Of a stretch of 34,205 nt of DNA, positions 7,413-15,074 are shown in pieces. The DNA lies in contig NZ_BCUS01000068.1 of assembly GCF_001591345.1 (NCBI RefSeq), positions 1 to 34,205 of the forward strand. The letters run 5' to 3'. Source of the stretch: Variovorax boronicumulans NBRC 103145. GTDB taxonomy: Bacteria; Pseudomonadota; Gammaproteobacteria; Burkholderiales; Burkholderiaceae_C. Position 1 is the first letter of the stretch; every line of letters starts with the position of its first letter. Both the position numbers and the translations under genes were made by a program. The notes under the pieces were generated by a model. It was not told the DNA's origin, searched no databases, and worked only from the letters and a program-made list of their open reading frames with translations.

Positions 7413-8468
7413 ATGTCCCTCCTGAACTCCCGTCGCTTCTCCCTGGGCAGCCGCGGCCTGGCGCTGTGCGGCGCCGTGCTGCTCGCCACGGCCTGTGCCT
7501 CCACCTCGCCCACGGCCGACACGCGCGCTACCGCCGCCGCCCCCGTCAAGGTGAAGGTGTTCGTGGCCGCCATGTTCGAGATCGGCCAGAACACCGGCGA
7601 CCGCGCCGGCGAGTTCCAGCACTGGTACGAGCGCTACTGGAAGGGCGCGACGCCCGTGGCCGTGCCCGGGGCGCTGCAGCCCGTGTACTGCAACGCCGAC
7701 GGCGTGTGCGGCGCGGTGCTGGGCATGGGCAAGGTCAACTCGTCGTCGTCGATGCAGGCCATCCTGCTGAACCCGAAGTTCGACTTCTCGCAGGCCTACT
7801 ACGTGATCTCCGGCGTGGCCGGCACGCCGCCGCAGCGCGGCACCATCGGCGAGGTGAGCTGGGCCACCTGGCTGGTCGACTACGACCTCGGCCACCGCTG
7901 GGCGCCCGAAGAGAACAAGCCCGGCGAACCCACCTTCATGCCGCGCAAGGGCTACGAGGAGTACCGCCGCTTCAAGCTCAACCCCGACCTCGTCGGCTGG
8001 GCCATGAAGCTGTCGGCCGACACGCCGCTCAAGGACGCGGAATCGGCGCGCAAGTACCGCCTGCGCTACCCCGACGCCGCCGCGCGCCGCGCCCCCTTCG
8101 TGGGCACCGGCACGCACATGACGGGCGACACCTTCTTCCACGGCCCGGGCATGTCGAAGCAGGCGCAGTACATCGCCAAGCTGTATGGCGCCGACGACTA
8201 CGTGATCACCGAAATGGAAGCCGCCGCCATCACCCTCGTGATCAAGCGCACCCACGGCACCGACCGCGTGATGAGCCTGCGCGGCGCGGTCAACTTCGAC
8301 CAGGGCCACCCGAAGGAAAGCACGCTGCAGCACCTGGACCCGGCACCGGGCGAGACGGCGGGCGGCTTTGCCGAGACTGTGGAGAACATCGCGCTGGTGG
8401 GCACGCGCGTGGTCGATCACATCGTGAAGAACTGGCCCACCTGGTCGGCGGGCGTGCCCAAGCCCTGA
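7413..8468 (+). CDS. Purine nucleoside permease-like (NUP) exported protein
   Basis: A 351-residue protein of the purine nucleoside permease (NUP) family: VKVFVAAMFEIGQNTGDRAG, CGAVLGMGKVNSSSSMQ, YYVISGVAGTPPQRGTIG, FVGTGTHMTGDTFFHGP and YVITEMEAAAI. The start at 7413 gives an Arg-rich n-region, a hydrophobic core and LLATAC with C28. That is a lipobox with Ala rather than Leu at -3, so lipidation is likely but not certain. The MEAAA segment recalls nucleoside phosphorylase-fold proteins, so binding or cleavage of nucleosides in the periplasm is more plausible than classical transport (inference). It is monocistronic; the next gene is convergent, 6 bases after its stop. Confidence 0.9.
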   Translation: MSLLNSRRFSLGSRGLALCGAVLLATACASTSPTADTRATAAAPVKVKVFVAAMFEIGQNTGDRAGEFQHWYERYWKGATPVAVPGALQPVYCNADGVCGAVLGMGKVNSSSSMQAILLNPKFDFSQAYYVISGVAGTPPQRGTIGEVSWATWLVDYDLGHRWAPEENKPGEPTFMPRKGYEEYRRFKLNPDLVGWAMKLSADTPLKDAESARKYRLRYPDAAARRAPFVGTGTHMTGDTFFHGPGMSKQAQYIAKLYGADDYVITEMEAAAITLVIKRTHGTDRVMSLRGAVNFDQGHPKESTLQHLDPAPGETAGGFAETVENIALVGTRVVDHIVKNWPTWSAGVPKP

Positions 8469-8474
8469 AGATCG

Positions 8475-9158
8475 TCAGGGCTGCAGCACCGGCTGCAGAT
8501 GCCAGGTCACGTTGAAGTCGAAGGGCGTCCAGCGGCTCACCGTGACGCCCGCCTGGCGCAGGCCGCGGCCGGTCCAGGTGTTGCAGGTCTCGAACAGGTG
8601 GTAGCTGCCCTGGGCTTCGTAGAAGGCATCGTCGTTCGCGTAGTGCGCCCCCGCGATCGGCACCGCACGGCCTGAGGGCAACGTGGAACGCACATGGGCC
8701 ACGAGCTGCGCGTACTGCGCCTGCGAGAGCGGCAACTTGTACGCCCCGCGCCGCAGCTGCGCGCGCTGCAGGTAGGTCACGTGCAGCAGCGAGCGATTGC
8801 CACCCGACAGCGCCCCGAAGGCGCGCGCCGCCGTCAGGTCGCCCCAGGTCGGCGTGTGCAGGTAGAACTCGCGGTCGCCCCAGCCGATGGCGACGAACTC
8901 GGCATCGGGCGGCGGTGCCTTGAAGTCGGACAGCGGAAAGAGCTGCAACCAGTCGACGGTGGCCGAGCGGACCGGAAACACCAGGTCGGTGTGCACGCCG
9001 TTGCTTAGCACCCAGGCCTCGACGGTCGCAGGCTCGGCCGGCGGTTTCGCGTTGGCCGGCCAGAAGACCAGCGCGCAAGCCACGGCCACGTACAGCGTGA
9101 TGGCCAGCAGCAGCCCCAGCAGCGTGAAGGCAATGCGCAGCAGCCAGCGTCGGATCAT
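8475..9158 (-). CDS. DUF2459 / TIGR02117 family membrane-anchored protein
   Basis: A 227-residue protein with an N-terminal membrane anchor (RIAFTLLGLLLAITLYVAVA). The conserved family core follows: LSNGVHTDLVFPV, AIGWGDREFYLHTPTW, LHVTYL, a YKLPLS segment, and YHLFETCNTWTGRGLRQAG near the end. The paired His in NGVHTD and Cys in ETCNTW look like a possible NlpC/P60-like permuted hydrolase centre (inference). The family was first noted near urease genes, but no urease genes are here. It runs in the same direction as dinB, starting 7 bases downstream of the dinB stop, so the two are probably cotranscribed. Confidence 0.86.
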   Translation of the reverse strand: MIRRWLLRIAFTLLGLLLAITLYVAVACALVFWPANAKPPAEPATVEAWVLSNGVHTDLVFPVRSATVDWLQLFPLSDFKAPPPDAEFVAIGWGDREFYLHTPTWGDLTAARAFGALSGGNRSLLHVTYLQRAQLRRGAYKLPLSQAQYAQLVAHVRSTLPSGRAVPIAGAHYANDDAFYEAQGSYHLFETCNTWTGRGLRQAGVTVSRWTPFDFNVTWHLQPVLQP

Positions 9159-9165
9159 GGTGGTG

Positions 9166-10410
9166 TCAGAAGAGCGAGGCTGTGGTCGCCACCGGCGCCG
9201 CGCTGCGAGCGTTGCCAGCGGGCGCCAGCGCCTCGGGGCTCCCGGCCTTGGCCAGCGCGCCCACGCGCACGCCCAAGAGGCGCAGCGGCCGCTCCAGCGG
9301 CACGCGCTTCAAGCACTGGCCGCCGACCTGGCGGATGGTCTTGCCGTCGTCGGTGAAGCGGTCAATGGTCTGGTCGCGCGTGGCGATCTTGAAGTCGTCG
9401 TAGCGCAGCTTGATGCCGATGGTCTTGCCCACGTAGCCCTTGCGCTGCAGGTCTTCGGCCAGCTTCTCGCACAGGTGCGTGAAGATCGCGCCCAGCTCGG
9501 CGCGGTCGCGCACGGCGTGCAGGTCGCGCTCGAAGGTGGTCTCGCGGCTCATCGACACGGGCTCGCTCTCGGTCACCACGGGGCGGTTGTCGCGGCCCCA
9601 GGCCACCTCGTGCATCCACGCGCCGGTGGCCTTGCCGAAGGTGTCGATGAGCCAGCCGCGCTCGCGTGCCGCGAGCTGGCCCACGGTCTCGATGCCGAAG
9701 CGCTTGAGCTTCTCGTCGGCCTTCGGGCCGATGCCGTTCACCTTGCGGCAGGGCAGGGGCCAGATGCGGGTTTCGAGGTCGTGTTCATAGACCACCGAGA
9801 TGCCGTTGGGCTTCTCGAACTCGCTGGCCATTTTTGCGATGAGCTTGTTGGGCGCCACGCCGATGGAGCAGGTCAGGCCCGTGGCGTCGAAGATCGATTT
9901 CTGGATCAGCCGCGCCAGCGAGCGCCCGCCGTCGCGCTGGCCGCCGGGCACGTCGGTGAAGTCGATGTACACCTCATCCACGCCGCGGTCTTCCATGAGC
10001 GGTGCAATGTCCAGGATCACCTGCTTGAAGGTGCGCGAGAAGCGCCGGTACTCGTCGAAATCGACCGGCAGGATCAGCGCCTGCGGGCACAGCTTGGCGG
10101 CCTTCATGAGCCCCATGGCCGAGCCGATGCCGAACTGCCGCGCGGGGTAGGTGGCGGTGGTGATCACGCCGCGCCCCGTGTAGTCCTTCAGGCGCGGAAA
10201 GGCCTCGATGGGAATGTCGGCCAGCGTGGCGCCCTCGGGCAGTTCGCGGATCGCCTCGTCGACGCGGCGCCGTCCGCCGCCGATGACCACGGGCAGCCCC
10301 TTGAGCTGCGGGTAGCGCAGCAACTCGACGGACGCGTAGAACGCGTCCATGTCGAGGTGGGCAATGCGGCGGATCGGAGGGGCCGGGGGCGGCGCGGGCT
10401 GGAAACTCAC
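9166..10410 (-). CDS. dinB: Y-family DNA polymerase, DinB/Pol IV-like
   Basis: A 414-residue translesion polymerase. Catalytic D20 lies in HLDMDAFYASVEL, with Tyr25 at the steric-gate position. D145 and E146 lie in GVDEVYIDFTD, replacing the usual SLDEAYLD. Helix-hairpin-helix motifs include VNGIGPKADEKLKRFGI, and the little-finger domain has ETTFERDL and IGIKLRYDDF. The C-terminus TTASLF resembles a sliding-clamp-binding tail. Compared with E. coli DinB, about 30 extra residues separate VVIGGG from GVITTATYPAR. The GTG start at 10410 keeps a proline-rich 12-residue leader; no ATG lies near. A 10-bp palindrome, GACAATTGTC, lies 3 bases before the start codon. No LexA box (CTGT-N8-ACAG) was seen, so SOS control is not supported. 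Confidence 0.93.
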   Translation of the reverse strand: MSFQPAPPPAPPIRRIAHLDMDAFYASVELLRYPQLKGLPVVIGGGRRRVDEAIRELPEGATLADIPIEAFPRLKDYTGRGVITTATYPARQFGIGSAMGLMKAAKLCPQALILPVDFDEYRRFSRTFKQVILDIAPLMEDRGVDEVYIDFTDVPGGQRDGGRSLARLIQKSIFDATGLTCSIGVAPNKLIAKMASEFEKPNGISVVYEHDLETRIWPLPCRKVNGIGPKADEKLKRFGIETVGQLAARERGWLIDTFGKATGAWMHEVAWGRDNRPVVTESEPVSMSRETTFERDLHAVRDRAELGAIFTHLCEKLAEDLQRKGYVGKTIGIKLRYDDFKIATRDQTIDRFTDDGKTIRQVGGQCLKRVPLERPLRLLGVRVGALAKAGSPEALAPAGNARSAAPVATTASLF

Positions 10411-10413
10411 GGT

Positions 10414-10423
10414 GACAATTGTC
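10414..10423. promoter_or_regulatory. 10-bp palindrome between dinB and the toxin gene
   Basis: GACAATTGTC is a perfect palindrome in the 109-base divergent gap, 3 bases upstream of the dinB start codon and 96 bases before the toxin start. It could be part of an operator; at this length chance cannot be excluded. The rest of the gap shows no convincing -35/-10 pair. Confidence 0.25.
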
Positions 10424-10519
10424 TCGCTCTCCGGGCATGTTCGCCCGCCCCCGTGTCGCGTGCAAGAATGCGGCGGAATTTCAATCCCCACGCAGGTGGT
10501 GAACGGAAAGGAATGCACG

Positions 10520-11371
10520 ATGGGTGACGACGAGGTGGAAGGCGGCCTGTCGGTCGCGCTGACGCCGGTGCAGATGGCGGCGGTGCTCGGCGGCGAAGAC
10601 GTGCCCGAGTCGGCCAGCCTCAGCAACCGGCTCTGGGGCACGGCGGCGCTGATCGGCGGCGTGATCGAACTGGTCGGCGCCGGCGTGCTGTGCGTCGCGC
10701 CCGAGCCCACCATGGCCAGCAAGGTCGGCTGCGTGGTGCTGGGCGCGCACGGCAGCGACGTCACCGCCACGGCCGCGCGCCAGATCTGGACCGGCCAGAC
10801 ACAGCGCACCGCCACCGCGCTCACCGCCGACGCCACCGCGCAGGCGCTGGGCGCCTCGCCCGAAACCGGCGCGCAGGTGGGGCTCGCGGTCGACGTGGCG
10901 GTGCCGCTCTTCGTGGCCGGCGGGCTGGCCGCATCGCGCGTCATCGCGGTGCGCGCGAGCCGCTTCAAGCTCGAGCCCGTGCGGCTCATCGAGCACGAGG
11001 GCATTGCGGGCTCCAAGGCCGGCGGTCACACCATCCGCGAGCACGTGGGCAAGTCGGCGCAGGAGCTGCTCGACCGCTTCGCGAAGAAGCCCAGCCTGCA
11101 GCGCTCGTCGTCGTTCTTCGACCTGGCCACGGCCGAGTCGGCCATCAGCCAGACCGTGCGCGCCAACGCGCGGGCCATTCGCGCGTGGTCGCGCTCCGCG
11201 GCGGTGGGCTCCAAGCCCGTGGCCTTCGAGCACGACATCGGCACCGTGGTCGGCATCGGCGTGCAGCGCGGCAGCACCGCCGTGAGCCAGCTCACCAAGG
11301 TGCGCGTGACGCTGAACATGCGCACGTACAACGGCAAGCCGTTCTACATCCTCACCGCCCATCCGTTCTGA
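10520..11371 (+). CDS. Polymorphic-toxin-like protein with C-terminal RNase A-like (CdiA-CT type) domain
   Basis: A 283-residue protein with AAAGGAA six bases before its ATG. Residues about 168-283 match the bacterial RNase A-like toxin domain: GGHTIREHVGKSAQELL (H170, R173, H175), SSFFDLATAESAISQ, a helix with ANARAIRAWSR, VVGIGVQRG, VRVTL and the terminal YILTAHPF (T279, H281). Many relatives end in TAYP, so H281 replaces the usual Tyr. The N-terminal 140 residues are a separate module: SNRLWGTAALIGGVIELVGAG, then CVAPEPTMASKVGCVVLGAHGSD and VDVAVPLFVAGG. This recalls pretoxin/linker regions of type VI or Rhs effectors (recalled, not searched). No signal peptide, TPS domain, PAAR or VgrG is present. 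A CdiI-like gene follows 20 bases downstream, making this a toxin/immunity pair. Expected action: tRNA or RNA cleavage in competitor cells. Confidence 0.82.
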   Translation: MGDDEVEGGLSVALTPVQMAAVLGGEDVPESASLSNRLWGTAALIGGVIELVGAGVLCVAPEPTMASKVGCVVLGAHGSDVTATAARQIWTGQTQRTATALTADATAQALGASPETGAQVGLAVDVAVPLFVAGGLAASRVIAVRASRFKLEPVRLIEHEGIAGSKAGGHTIREHVGKSAQELLDRFAKKPSLQRSSSFFDLATAESAISQTVRANARAIRAWSRSAAVGSKPVAFEHDIGTVVGIGVQRGSTAVSQLTKVRVTLNMRTYNGKPFYILTAHPF

Positions 11372-11391
11372 TTTTTCCCCTACGACCCACG

Positions 11392-11670
11392 ATGCGATTC
11401 GAACTGATCGACCACCTCACCAAGGTCTATTTCGGCCAGGACGCCGACATCCTCTTCGGCGAAACCGGCGCCGAGATCATGGCCTCGTACCGCGAGTCGA
11501 GCACCGAGGCCGAGCTGGCCGCGCTGCGCGCCGAGATCGCCGACTACCTCGGTTCGCACGACGACCTCGAAGCGGCGTTTGCACGCGACTTCTCGCGCGA
11601 CTACATCCCTGAAGATTTCGGTACGCCGGCCAGACAGTTTCTCGACAGCGTGCTGGCTGCGGTGCAGTAG
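11392..11670 (+). CDS. CdiI-like immunity protein
   Basis: A 92-residue acidic protein. Its pattern (FELIDHLTKVYFGQDADILFG, LAALRAEIADYLGS and the tail DYIPEDFGTPARQFLDSVL) matches small immunity proteins found beside RNase A-like contact-dependent toxins. The high Asp/Glu content fits binding to a basic RNase domain. It lies 20 bases after the toxin stop on the same strand, the canonical toxin-then-immunity order. The ribosome site is weak, so translation may depend on the upstream gene. The assignment rests on gene order plus sequence character; no search was run. Confidence 0.78.
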   Translation: MRFELIDHLTKVYFGQDADILFGETGAEIMASYRESSTEAELAALRAEIADYLGSHDDLEAAFARDFSRDYIPEDFGTPARQFLDSVLAAVQ

Positions 11671-11677
11671 CGGGTCG

Positions 11678-12295
11678 TCAACGCGATTCGACCGTCACCA
11701 GCAGCGGCGAGTCGAACATCGCCACCGGCGAGATCACCGGCTCGTCCATCGGCACGGCGTCGCCGTAGCGCTCGCGCATCTTCGCGCGCACGGCCGGGTC
11801 GCCGAGGTTGAAGCTGCGGATCTTCTGCAGCTCGCCGATGCGCACGCCCAGCGCGCGGTCGTAGAGCTTCCACACCAGTTCCGAGCAGTAGATGCGCGAA
11901 TCCGACCATTCGAAAGTCAGGTCGTACGGGCGGCCCGCGAAGTCCGAGGTGCGCGCATGCAGGCGCGCCACGGCGCCGGGCGTGAGCCGCGTGTCGGCAT
12001 CGCGCAGCCGCTTCACCACGTAGCGCCCGCCGTTGCCGCGCGCCGTCCATTGCGCCAGCGGCGTGTAGCGCACCGTCGAGACCGCCTCGAACACGTAGGG
12101 TTTGCCCTCTCGCAGCAGCACGATGCCCATGTGGCTGTAGCGCGAGCCCGTGGCGCGCTGCACGGCCAGGCTTTGCGCCGAGCGCGAGGTGTGGAAGATG
12201 ATGTCGCCGTCCTTCAGTGCGGTGGCCGCATGGCCTGCGCTGGCTGTCAGGAGGGTGAAAAGGGCAGACAACGACGCGGAAAGGGCTTTCGACAT
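11678..12295 (-). CDS. YiiX/YebB-like NlpC/P60-superfamily cysteine hydrolase
   Basis: A 205-residue exported protein with a signal peptide (MSKALSASLSALFTLLTASA, then GHA). It carries the permuted papain-like hallmarks: GDIIFHTSRS, SRYSHMGIVLL with the catalytic-type His, and SRIYCSELVWKLYDRA with the Cys. The order His then Cys is typical of permuted papain-like enzymes such as YiiX, which hydrolyse amide or lipid bonds at the cell envelope; the substrate is unknown. The start at 12295 gives the standard signal peptide, and an ATG at 12304 would add three residues. It is convergent with the immunity gene, 7 bases away, so it is probably not part of the toxin unit. Confidence 0.87.
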   Translation of the reverse strand: MSKALSASLSALFTLLTASAGHAATALKDGDIIFHTSRSAQSLAVQRATGSRYSHMGIVLLREGKPYVFEAVSTVRYTPLAQWTARGNGGRYVVKRLRDADTRLTPGAVARLHARTSDFAGRPYDLTFEWSDSRIYCSELVWKLYDRALGVRIGELQKIRSFNLGDPAVRAKMRERYGDAVPMDEPVISPVAMFDSPLLVTVESR

Positions 12296-12358
12296 GCAGG
12301 GCATTTTGCGGGATGCCGCTTGCGCCCCGCGGCATGCCGGTGCCATGATCCGCGCCAT

Positions 12359-12919
12359 ATGCAAACCGTCGCCTCCATCCTCTGGCGCAGGCTCGATGCA
12401 CCGGGCCACGATGCCTGCCGCCTCGAACGCAATGCCTCGGCCTGGCAACTCGACGGCGCCGCGGTGTTCCGCACCGAGGGCGGACGCATCGCCCAGCTGC
12501 ACTACCGCGTGCGCTGCGACCTGCTCTGGCACACGCAATGGGGCACGGTGCGCGGCTGGCTCGGCGAGTCGGCCATCGACCTGTCGATCACGCGCGACGC
12601 GCGCGGCCACTGGAAGCTCAACGACGAAGCGGTGTCCGACATGTCGCACTGCGTCGACCTCGATCTGGGCTTCACCCCCGCCACCAACCTGCTGCAACTG
12701 CGCCGCCTGAACCTCGCGCCCGGCGAAAGCGCCGACGCACCGGCGGCCTGGGTCGATATCGAAGACGGCGGGCTCAGCGAGCTGATGCAGCGCTACGAAC
12801 GGCGCGGCGAGGGCACGTACGCGTACGAGGCCAAGCGCTTCGACTATGCGGAGGTGCTGGGCGTCACGGCGGACGGGTTCGTGAGCGACTATCCGCGGCT
12901 CTGGCGCGCGGAGGACTGA
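12359..12919 (+). CDS. Putative glycolipid-binding domain protein (DUF1089 family)
   Basis: A 186-residue cytoplasmic protein resembling the putative glycolipid-binding family: LWRRLDAPGHDACRLE, AAVFRTEGGRIAQLHYRVRCD, WQ/TQWGTVRGW-type strands, a CVDLDLGFTPATNLLQLRRL core, and YERRGEGTYAYEAKRFDY at the end. The family name rests on a fold prediction; the true ligand is not established. The gene is divergent from the YiiX-like gene, with 63 bases between their starts for both promoters. No strong ribosome site is visible before the ATG at 12359. Confidence 0.85.
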   Translation: MQTVASILWRRLDAPGHDACRLERNASAWQLDGAAVFRTEGGRIAQLHYRVRCDLLWHTQWGTVRGWLGESAIDLSITRDARGHWKLNDEAVSDMSHCVDLDLGFTPATNLLQLRRLNLAPGESADAPAAWVDIEDGGLSELMQRYERRGEGTYAYEAKRFDYAEVLGVTADGFVSDYPRLWRAED

Positions 12920-12963
12920 CCCGTTGCTTGGAGTTGTCGGGCGCTGCGCCTGAACGCAGCGGC

Positions 12964-14085
12964 ATGGGCTTTTTGAGTTTCGCCTTCAATGCAGCCACCG
13001 TGGTGCTGCTGATGGTCGGCGTCCTGGTTCTCGGCGTCGTTCTCTTTGGCGTCCGGGAGGTGCTGGCGGGGTGGATGGGCACTTCGCGGGCCGCCGACCG
13101 TTTTCGCAAGGTCGCGAGCTACTTCACCTGGGGGACCTGCATTGCCGCGCTCGTGGGCGGCTTTGTTCTCTACGTGACGCGCGGGCCCGACCCCGCTGAG
13201 CTTGAGCGAGGCATGGCCAAGCTCTTCACCTACCCGTCCAACCGCATCCGCATCGATCTGAACGCTGTCAGCGACGCGCAGCGCCAGGAACTGGTGCGCG
13301 CACTGCAGCCGCTGCTGAAGAGCACATCGCGCGAGTTCTACCAACGCGTCACCACGCGCCGCGGCGGTTACGACGTCGAGGCGACGCTGCCGAGCTACTA
13401 CCGGCTGACCGCTGATCGCCTGGAGATCGCCACGGGCGAGAGCTTCGGCAACGGCAGGACGATGCCCGTGCTGTTCCCGCAGGTGCTGGCGCACGCGGCC
13501 AACGCCGCCACCGTGCCGGCGCTGCCTGCCGCGATCGACGCGCAGATCGTGGCGGGCGACCAGGCACCGGTCCCGTTGTCGCTGGTGTCGAAGACCGCCG
13601 AGCTGATGGTGCTCATGCGCCAGACGCTGCGGGGCACGCAGCCCTTGCCCGCTCCCTGCCTGATGGCGATCCAGGCGCAGGTGCCCACCGATCACTTCGA
13701 GTGGCTCTTCGGGGCCGACCGGAACGGCCTGGGCAAGGAGGTGCGCTTGCAGGTGAACGCCGTGCCCGGCGTGCTGCCGGCCGGCACGTACGAACTGCGG
13801 CAGCTGACGCTGCTGGGCTCCGAGCGCCGGCGCGTGCTCTGGGAACGCGCCGCCGCGCAGGGGCATGTCGCCGTGCAGCTGGGCCTGGCACCTGTCGGCC
13901 TGCGCGAGAGCCCCGGCTGCGAGGCTCGGCTGCTCAAGCAGCTCGACCGCGCATGGACCGTGATGGCGTTGCGCAACGTGTCGCCCGCACTGGCCAGCGC
14001 GGTGAAGCAGGTCGACATCGAACAGCGCCCGTCACGCTTCAGCCCCTGGTACGCGGGCTTCGGCTGGGTGGCCGCGCAGCCTTAG
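12964..14085 (+). CDS. Unknown membrane protein with two N-terminal transmembrane helices
   Basis: A 373-residue protein I do not recognise. Two hydrophobic helices (about residues 5-30, VVLLMVGVLVLGVVLFG; and about 48-70, FTWGTCIAALVGGFVLYV) flank a short charged loop. A large soluble region follows with no known motif: LFTYPSNRIRIDLNAV, SYYRLTADRLEIATGES and WLFGADRNGLGKEVRLQVN. The topology suggests an inner-membrane anchor with a periplasmic or cytoplasmic sensory or structural domain. It follows the glycolipid-binding-domain gene on the same strand, 44 bases away. Its stop overlaps the stop of the opposite-strand Bug gene by 4 bases. Confidence 0.72.
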   Translation: MGFLSFAFNAATVVLLMVGVLVLGVVLFGVREVLAGWMGTSRAADRFRKVASYFTWGTCIAALVGGFVLYVTRGPDPAELERGMAKLFTYPSNRIRIDLNAVSDAQRQELVRALQPLLKSTSREFYQRVTTRRGGYDVEATLPSYYRLTADRLEIATGESFGNGRTMPVLFPQVLAHAANAATVPALPAAIDAQIVAGDQAPVPLSLVSKTAELMVLMRQTLRGTQPLPAPCLMAIQAQVPTDHFEWLFGADRNGLGKEVRLQVNAVPGVLPAGTYELRQLTLLGSERRRVLWERAAAQGHVAVQLGLAPVGLRESPGCEARLLKQLDRAWTVMALRNVSPALASAVKQVDIEQRPSRFSPWYAGFGWVAAQP

Positions 14086-15074
14086 TCGAACTGCGCGCGC
14101 GCCCCCGCCACCAGCGCGCGGTTGCGCCGCCGGTCTGCCGCAATCTCCTGCGCGAAGTCTTCGAGGCTCCCGCCGGCCGGCAGGTTGTAGGCCTCGCGCA
14201 GGCGCGCGCGCAGCGGGTCGCCTTGCAGCAGGCGGTTGATCTCGGCGTTGAGGCGCTGCACCACCGCCGCCGGCGTGCGTGCGGGCGCGAAGATGCCGAA
14301 GAGCGAATCGCGGTTCGCCTTCTCGTAGCCCAGCTCCGCGAGCGTGGGCACCGCAGGCAAGGCTTCGATGCGCGCGGGTGCGCCGACCGCCAGCGCCTGC
14401 AGCCGGCCGCTCTCGATGTACTGCAGCTGCTGCGCCGCGACGTTGGTCGACAGCACCTCGAACTGCCCGCCGAGCGCGTCGTTGAGCTGCGGACCGCCGC
14501 CCTGGTAGGGAATGTGCGTGATGTCGGTGCGGCTTTGCAGGCGCACCTGGGCGAGCACCATGTGGCCGATGGTGGCCACGCCCGAGGTGGCCCAGCGCAC
14601 CGCGCCGGGCTGGCGGCGCGCCAGCGCGATCAGTTCTGCAAAGCTGCGGCCAGAGAAGGCCGGCGTGCCCACGACCAGCACCGGCGTGCGCATGACGCTG
14701 GCCACGGGCACGAAGGCGCGCAGCGGGTCGTAGGGCGCGCGCGCGAGCAGCGGATGCAGGGTGAGCGGGCTGATGGCCGAAAAGGCCAGCGCGTGGCCGT
14801 CGGGCGTGGCGCGTGCGAGTGCGTCCATGCCCAGGCTGCCGCCCGCGCCGGCGCGGTGCTCGATGAGCACCGGCACGCCCAGCGACTGCGCCAGCGGCTC
14901 GGCCAGCGCGCGCGCCATGCCGTCGCTCACGCCGCCCGGCGGATAGACCACGATCAGGCGCACGGGGCGGTTGGGCCAGGGCGACGAGGCGGCGTGCGAC
15001 AGTTGCGGCAACGCGCATGCAGCCGCGAAGCCGATGCGTTGCAGGAAATGGCGGCGCAGCAGCGGCAGGGTCAT
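14082..15074 (-). CDS. Bug-family (TctC) substrate-binding protein of the LysR operon
   Basis: A 330-residue periplasmic receptor with an Arg-rich signal peptide (RRHFLQRIGFAAACALPQ, cleavage near SHA-A). Family motifs are VVYPPGGVSDGMARALAE, VLIEHRAGAGGSLGMDALA, THIPYQGGGPQLNDAL and FGIFAPARTPAAVV. Its ATG overlaps the LysR stop by four bases, so regulator and receptor share one transcript, regulator first. The neighbouring divergent esterase/hydrolase/Bug unit suggests that both receptors serve related carboxylates released from esters (inference). No TctA or TctB permease gene is present in the window. Confidence 0.92.
   Translation of the reverse strand: MTLPLLRRHFLQRIGFAAACALPQLSHAASSPWPNRPVRLIVVYPPGGVSDGMARALAEPLAQSLGVPVLIEHRAGAGGSLGMDALARATPDGHALAFSAISPLTLHPLLARAPYDPLRAFVPVASVMRTPVLVVGTPAFSGRSFAELIALARRQPGAVRWATSGVATIGHMVLAQVRLQSRTDITHIPYQGGGPQLNDALGGQFEVLSTNVAAQQLQYIESGRLQALAVGAPARIEALPAVPTLAELGYEKANRDSLFGIFAPARTPAAVVQRLNAEINRLLQGDPLRARLREAYNLPAGGSLEDFAQEIAADRRRNRALVAGARAQFD

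Noticed and set aside
8475..9158. Urease accessory role for the DUF2459 protein
   Set aside because: The family label mentions urease regions, but no urease genes are in the window.
10411..10519. LexA/SOS box controlling dinB
   Set aside because: No CTGT-N8-ACAG-like sequence is present; only a short GACAATTGTC palindrome.
11678..12295. YiiX-like hydrolase as a third member of the toxin/immunity unit
   Set aside because: It is on the opposite strand, has its own signal peptide and divergent promoter, and belongs to a common housekeeping-type family.
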